64,000 bases of DNA from Massilia rubra (lineage in GTDB: Bacteria > Pseudomonadota > Gammaproteobacteria > Burkholderiales > Burkholderiaceae_D), in NCBI RefSeq assembly GCF_011682065.1, contig NZ_VUYU01000003.1, positions 343,956-407,955 on the forward strand, written 5' to 3'. Every line of letters begins with the position of its first letter. Positions within the stretch are counted from its first letter, which is position 1. Both the position numbers and the translations under genes were made by a program. Positions 62,252 through 64,000 of the stretch are shown in pieces. The notes beneath the pieces are model-generated. The model was not told where the DNA came from, ran no database searches, and saw nothing but the letters and a program-made list of their open reading frames with translations.

Positions 62252-62728
62252 TCAACGCCCGGCCGCTTTCGCTGCAGCTTCTATCCACGCTGGCATGTTC
62301 TGGTAGCCACCATCGTTCACCCAATCGTACGTCTTGTAAATTTGCGAGAACGGTACCCCGCCTGCCTTCCAATAATCAAGCGGATTTTTACCTTGCTTAT
62401 CTGCCCCGTCACGCGGATCTTTGATTTGATGGATATCGATAGCGAGGATGCCTTTCTTCAACTCGTGGCTGCGCTTAATCTCATGCCGCACCCACTCGCG
62501 TTCGGATGTCTCCGCGCCGAAAAGCACAACGGTTACTGAGGTACCAGCAAGCTGGTCCTCAATCCATTTTTCAATGCCGCCAGCACGTTTCTTGGCCTCT
62601 TCAAAATCAGCTGCGTCATAGAAAGGAGGTGCCTCGCCGCCAGGCCTAACAACCCACGAATTTCGAACCTGCATGATGCGTTTAACATCGCGGGCGTAGT
62701 GAAAACTGAAAAAGACTTTACGGGCCAT
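62252..62728 (-). CDS. ThsB-like TIR-like protein, DUF1863 type (gene 4, reverse strand)
   Basis: 158 residues. It starts ARKVFFSFHYARDVKRIMQVRNSWVV and continues IEKWIEDQLAGTSVTVVLFGAETSEREWVRHEIKRS (Glu83 is the candidate catalytic residue), then GILAIDIHQIKDPRDGADKQGKNPLDYW. This is the DUF1863/MTH538-like TIR family to which Thoeris ThsB belongs. ThsB senses infection and makes a cyclic ADP-ribose signal. No ThsA (SIR2-SLOG) is present; the neighbouring SLOG gene lacks an effector. First gene of the reverse two-gene unit. Confidence 0.82.
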   Translation of the reverse strand: MARKVFFSFHYARDVKRIMQVRNSWVVRPGGEAPPFYDAADFEEAKKRAGGIEKWIEDQLAGTSVTVVLFGAETSEREWVRHEIKRSHELKKGILAIDIHQIKDPRDGADKQGKNPLDYWKAGGVPFSQIYKTYDWVNDGGYQNMPAWIEAAAKAAGR

Positions 62729-63156
62729 TGTTCCTCAATTCGATTAGAAAGTGTGGATGGGTGTTGAACGCAAGGTCAGCCTTGTGCTCAGCGGTTAGCA
62801 TAGCATTTAATGAGGACCAGCCGTTAGCAATCCGGACCCTCGTGCCAAGCATCGGCCGCAGCGCGCCACGGATGCACGGCAATTTTCGCTGCAAGCCTAC
62901 AGGACCGCCTCCTGGCGGCGTTGGAACTGAACCCAGCCTTGGTGTCCCCCAGGGCGGGCAGGTAGCCCCTGACGCCCGAAGACAAGCTGGCGGCAGGCCA
63001 AATGGCGCTGGCCTGGTGTTTCCCCATGTGCGATGTCCCTTGCCTGCGCCAAGGCAAGAAGCCCCCTCGCAAGTCCAACGTACTATTAACCGCCCCCGGC
63101 CGAGGCGGCCCGGGGATTTTGGCATCAGTCCCAGGGAGGGGTATCTCCCCCGGCAC
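62729..63156. other. Gene-free mosaic stretch
   Basis: 428 bases. GC is high again from about 62840. Neither strand gives a convincing protein; frames have the look of shadows. A G/C-rich hairpin near 63094-63115 followed by ATTTT may be a terminator. The origin of this segment is unclear. Confidence 0.4.
63094..63120 (+). terminator. Hairpin with T-run, possible terminator
   Basis: CCCCGGCC (63094-63101) pairs with GGCC-C-GGGG (63107-63115) with one bulged C and a short loop, followed by ATTTT. It sits between the defence island and the wrbA stump, and its owner gene is not clear. Confidence 0.4.
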
Positions 63157-63453
63157 TTAACCGAACAGTTTGTTGGCAGTACGGGCAATCAGCTCGCCCT
63201 GATGACGCGCACCTTCCAGGTCAATATCGCTTGGCTGCCGTTGGCCCTGGCCTCCTGCGATGGTGGTGGCGCCATAGGGGCTGCCGCCGAGGATTTCATC
63301 CAGCGACATCTGGCCTGCATGGCTATACGGCAGACCGATTACCGTCATGCCGAAGTGCATCAAGTTAGTAATGATAGAAAAGAGCGTAGTCCCCTGACCG
63401 CCATGCTGGGTCGCCGTCGAGGTAAACGCGCCGCACATCTGACCGGCGTTCTT
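63157..63453 (-). pseudogene. wrbA: 3' fragment of wrbA (NAD(P)H:quinone oxidoreductase)
   Basis: About 99 codons encode [20 protein letters not shown], then [33 protein letters not shown] and a last helix ending ANKLFG. These are the C-terminal half of WrbA-type flavodoxin-like quinone reductases. The N-terminal flavodoxin half is missing: the frame loses similarity upstream of about 63453. It is a broken gene left by rearrangement. Confidence 0.8.
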
Positions 63454-63483
63454 GAGGCAAATCGCGCGTCTTCTCTCACTAAC

Positions 63484-63702
63484 TTACGCTTGCCGAATAG
63501 CCAGGGCTTTTCCGATTGCGGTTACGACCCCAGTGACCAGAGCATTTCCCATCATGAAAGCGCGTCGACCCGGCGGAATCCCTTCCAGATCGGTAAAACC
63601 TCGGGGAAAGCCATTTAATGCTTCCAGTTCCGCTGGGACTGACCGAAACGCTGGAAAAACTACCCACCTGTCCCAACAGTCAGATCGATTCGCTTCTGCC
63701 AT
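63484..63702 (-). pseudogene. 3' fragment of a cytosine-C5 DNA methyltransferase gene
   Basis: 72 codons, start at ATG 63702. It ends LEALNGFPRGFTDLEG, then GRRAFMMGNALVTGVVTAIGKALA, the C-terminal motifs IX-X of C5-cytosine methyltransferases (GNALVxxVVxxIG). The catalytic PC motif and AdoMet motif are absent. A restriction-modification remnant beside a TIR island fits a defence hot spot. Confidence 0.65.
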
Positions 63703-63949
63703 TTGCTCAGATTACGGGAAAATAGATTGCGCTGGAAGGTGGGACGGTCGGATGCTTACGGTGAACAGCGTCGCAAAGCTCGTCTGAGGTCGGCGTATTC
63801 GGTCGCACGGAAGCGCTTGCTCCTCCGCTAAGCTACGCAATGGGGAAGAAGCCAACCTAGGCGGGGTTCCGGAGTAAGCATCCAGCCCACCCATCTATGA
63901 ATTCCTGAACGCTGCGGCCACACTCCTTTCTTCAATTTCGAGGAGAAAT

Positions 63950-64000
63950 ATGGTGGCAAATGTGGAGCAAATTAACGAGTGGCAGGAGCGCGTGGCACGG
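63950..64000 (+). CDS. Start of a gene running out of the window, possibly a methyltransferase
   Basis: AGGAGAA lies three bases before ATG 63950. The first 17 residues, MVANVEQINEWQERVAR, resemble the beginning of class I SAM methyltransferases (MANxEQIxxWNxxVGxxW). Only this short start is visible, so the product is a guess from the N-terminus. Confidence 0.4.
   Translation, partial: MVANVEQINEWQERVAR

Noticed and set aside
62840..63110. Possible group II intron (GTGCG start-like motif) or short ORFs on either strand
   Set aside because: No domain V-like hairpin, no intron-encoded protein and no clear boundary; the frames have no recognisable protein.
1..64000. CRISPR arrays, tRNA or rRNA genes, intact insertion sequences or prophage genes
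   Set aside because: No regularly spaced repeats, cloverleaf genes, rRNA motifs or transposase/phage structural proteins were seen on either strand.

Overview
The window is high-GC DNA with dense, mostly ordinary proteobacterial genes. A gltIJKL-type amino-acid transporter next to gdhA, a Gram-negative trimeric porin, NtrC-family two-component systems, LysR/TetR regulators and a large TonB-dependent receptor all point to a betaproteobacterium. The closest match in style is Oxalobacteraceae (Massilia/Duganella/Janthinobacterium-like). This placement is inferred from protein style and gene content; no rRNA is present to confirm it.

Layout. Positions 1-2.6 kb hold a class A beta-lactamase lipoprotein (cut by the window edge) and a membrane sensor without an output domain, paired with a small DUF4388-like protein. 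2.6-6.3 kb holds a zinc-ribbon membrane protein and a tandem-duplicated pair of membrane proteins, the second carrying VIT-like and vWA-like domains. 6.3-10 kb is a three-gene glycosyltransferase operon. 10.1-11.5 kb is a TetR regulator with a near-perfect operator at its start codon, followed by a second-type methionine aminopeptidase. 11.6-14.6 kb is a divergent pair for polysaccharide attack (GH10 xylanase and a GbpA-like LPMO), with a LacI-type palindrome between them. 15.3-23 kb is an NtrC-type two-component system divergent from a MacAB-like exporter operon that has a sigma-54 promoter and a candidate enhancer site. 23-30 kb is mixed housekeeping: GNAT, YjdF-like protein, ArsB/ArsC, a KfrA-like protein and an SDR. 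30-34.8 kb holds a secreted metallopeptidase and a secreted beta-propeller protein that overlap. 35-42.6 kb holds LysR/AKR, an SDR and small lower-GC genes with dispersed repeats.

43-54.7 kb forms a coherent acidic amino-acid/amide utilisation locus. It contains two periplasmic binding proteins, a periplasmic asparaginase/glutaminase, a DctB/DctD-type (AauS/AauR-like) two-component system, a porin, a GltJKL ABC transporter and glutamate dehydrogenase. Asn/Gln would be deamidated in the periplasm, Asp/Glu imported, and glutamate oxidised to 2-oxoglutarate.

54.8-57.6 kb is a TonB-dependent receptor. From 57.6 kb the DNA becomes mosaic: a palindromic repeat element, the 3' stump of an S41 protease gene, then a lower-GC island (58.9-62.7 kb). 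The island has four TIR or TIR-like genes and one SLOG-like nucleotide-sensor gene, arranged as a three-gene operon converging on a two-gene operon. Beyond it lie stumps of wrbA and of a cytosine-C5 methyltransferase gene. This looks like an anti-phage (Thoeris-related, TIR/SLOG) defence island in a hot spot, and it is the best candidate here for an undescribed system.
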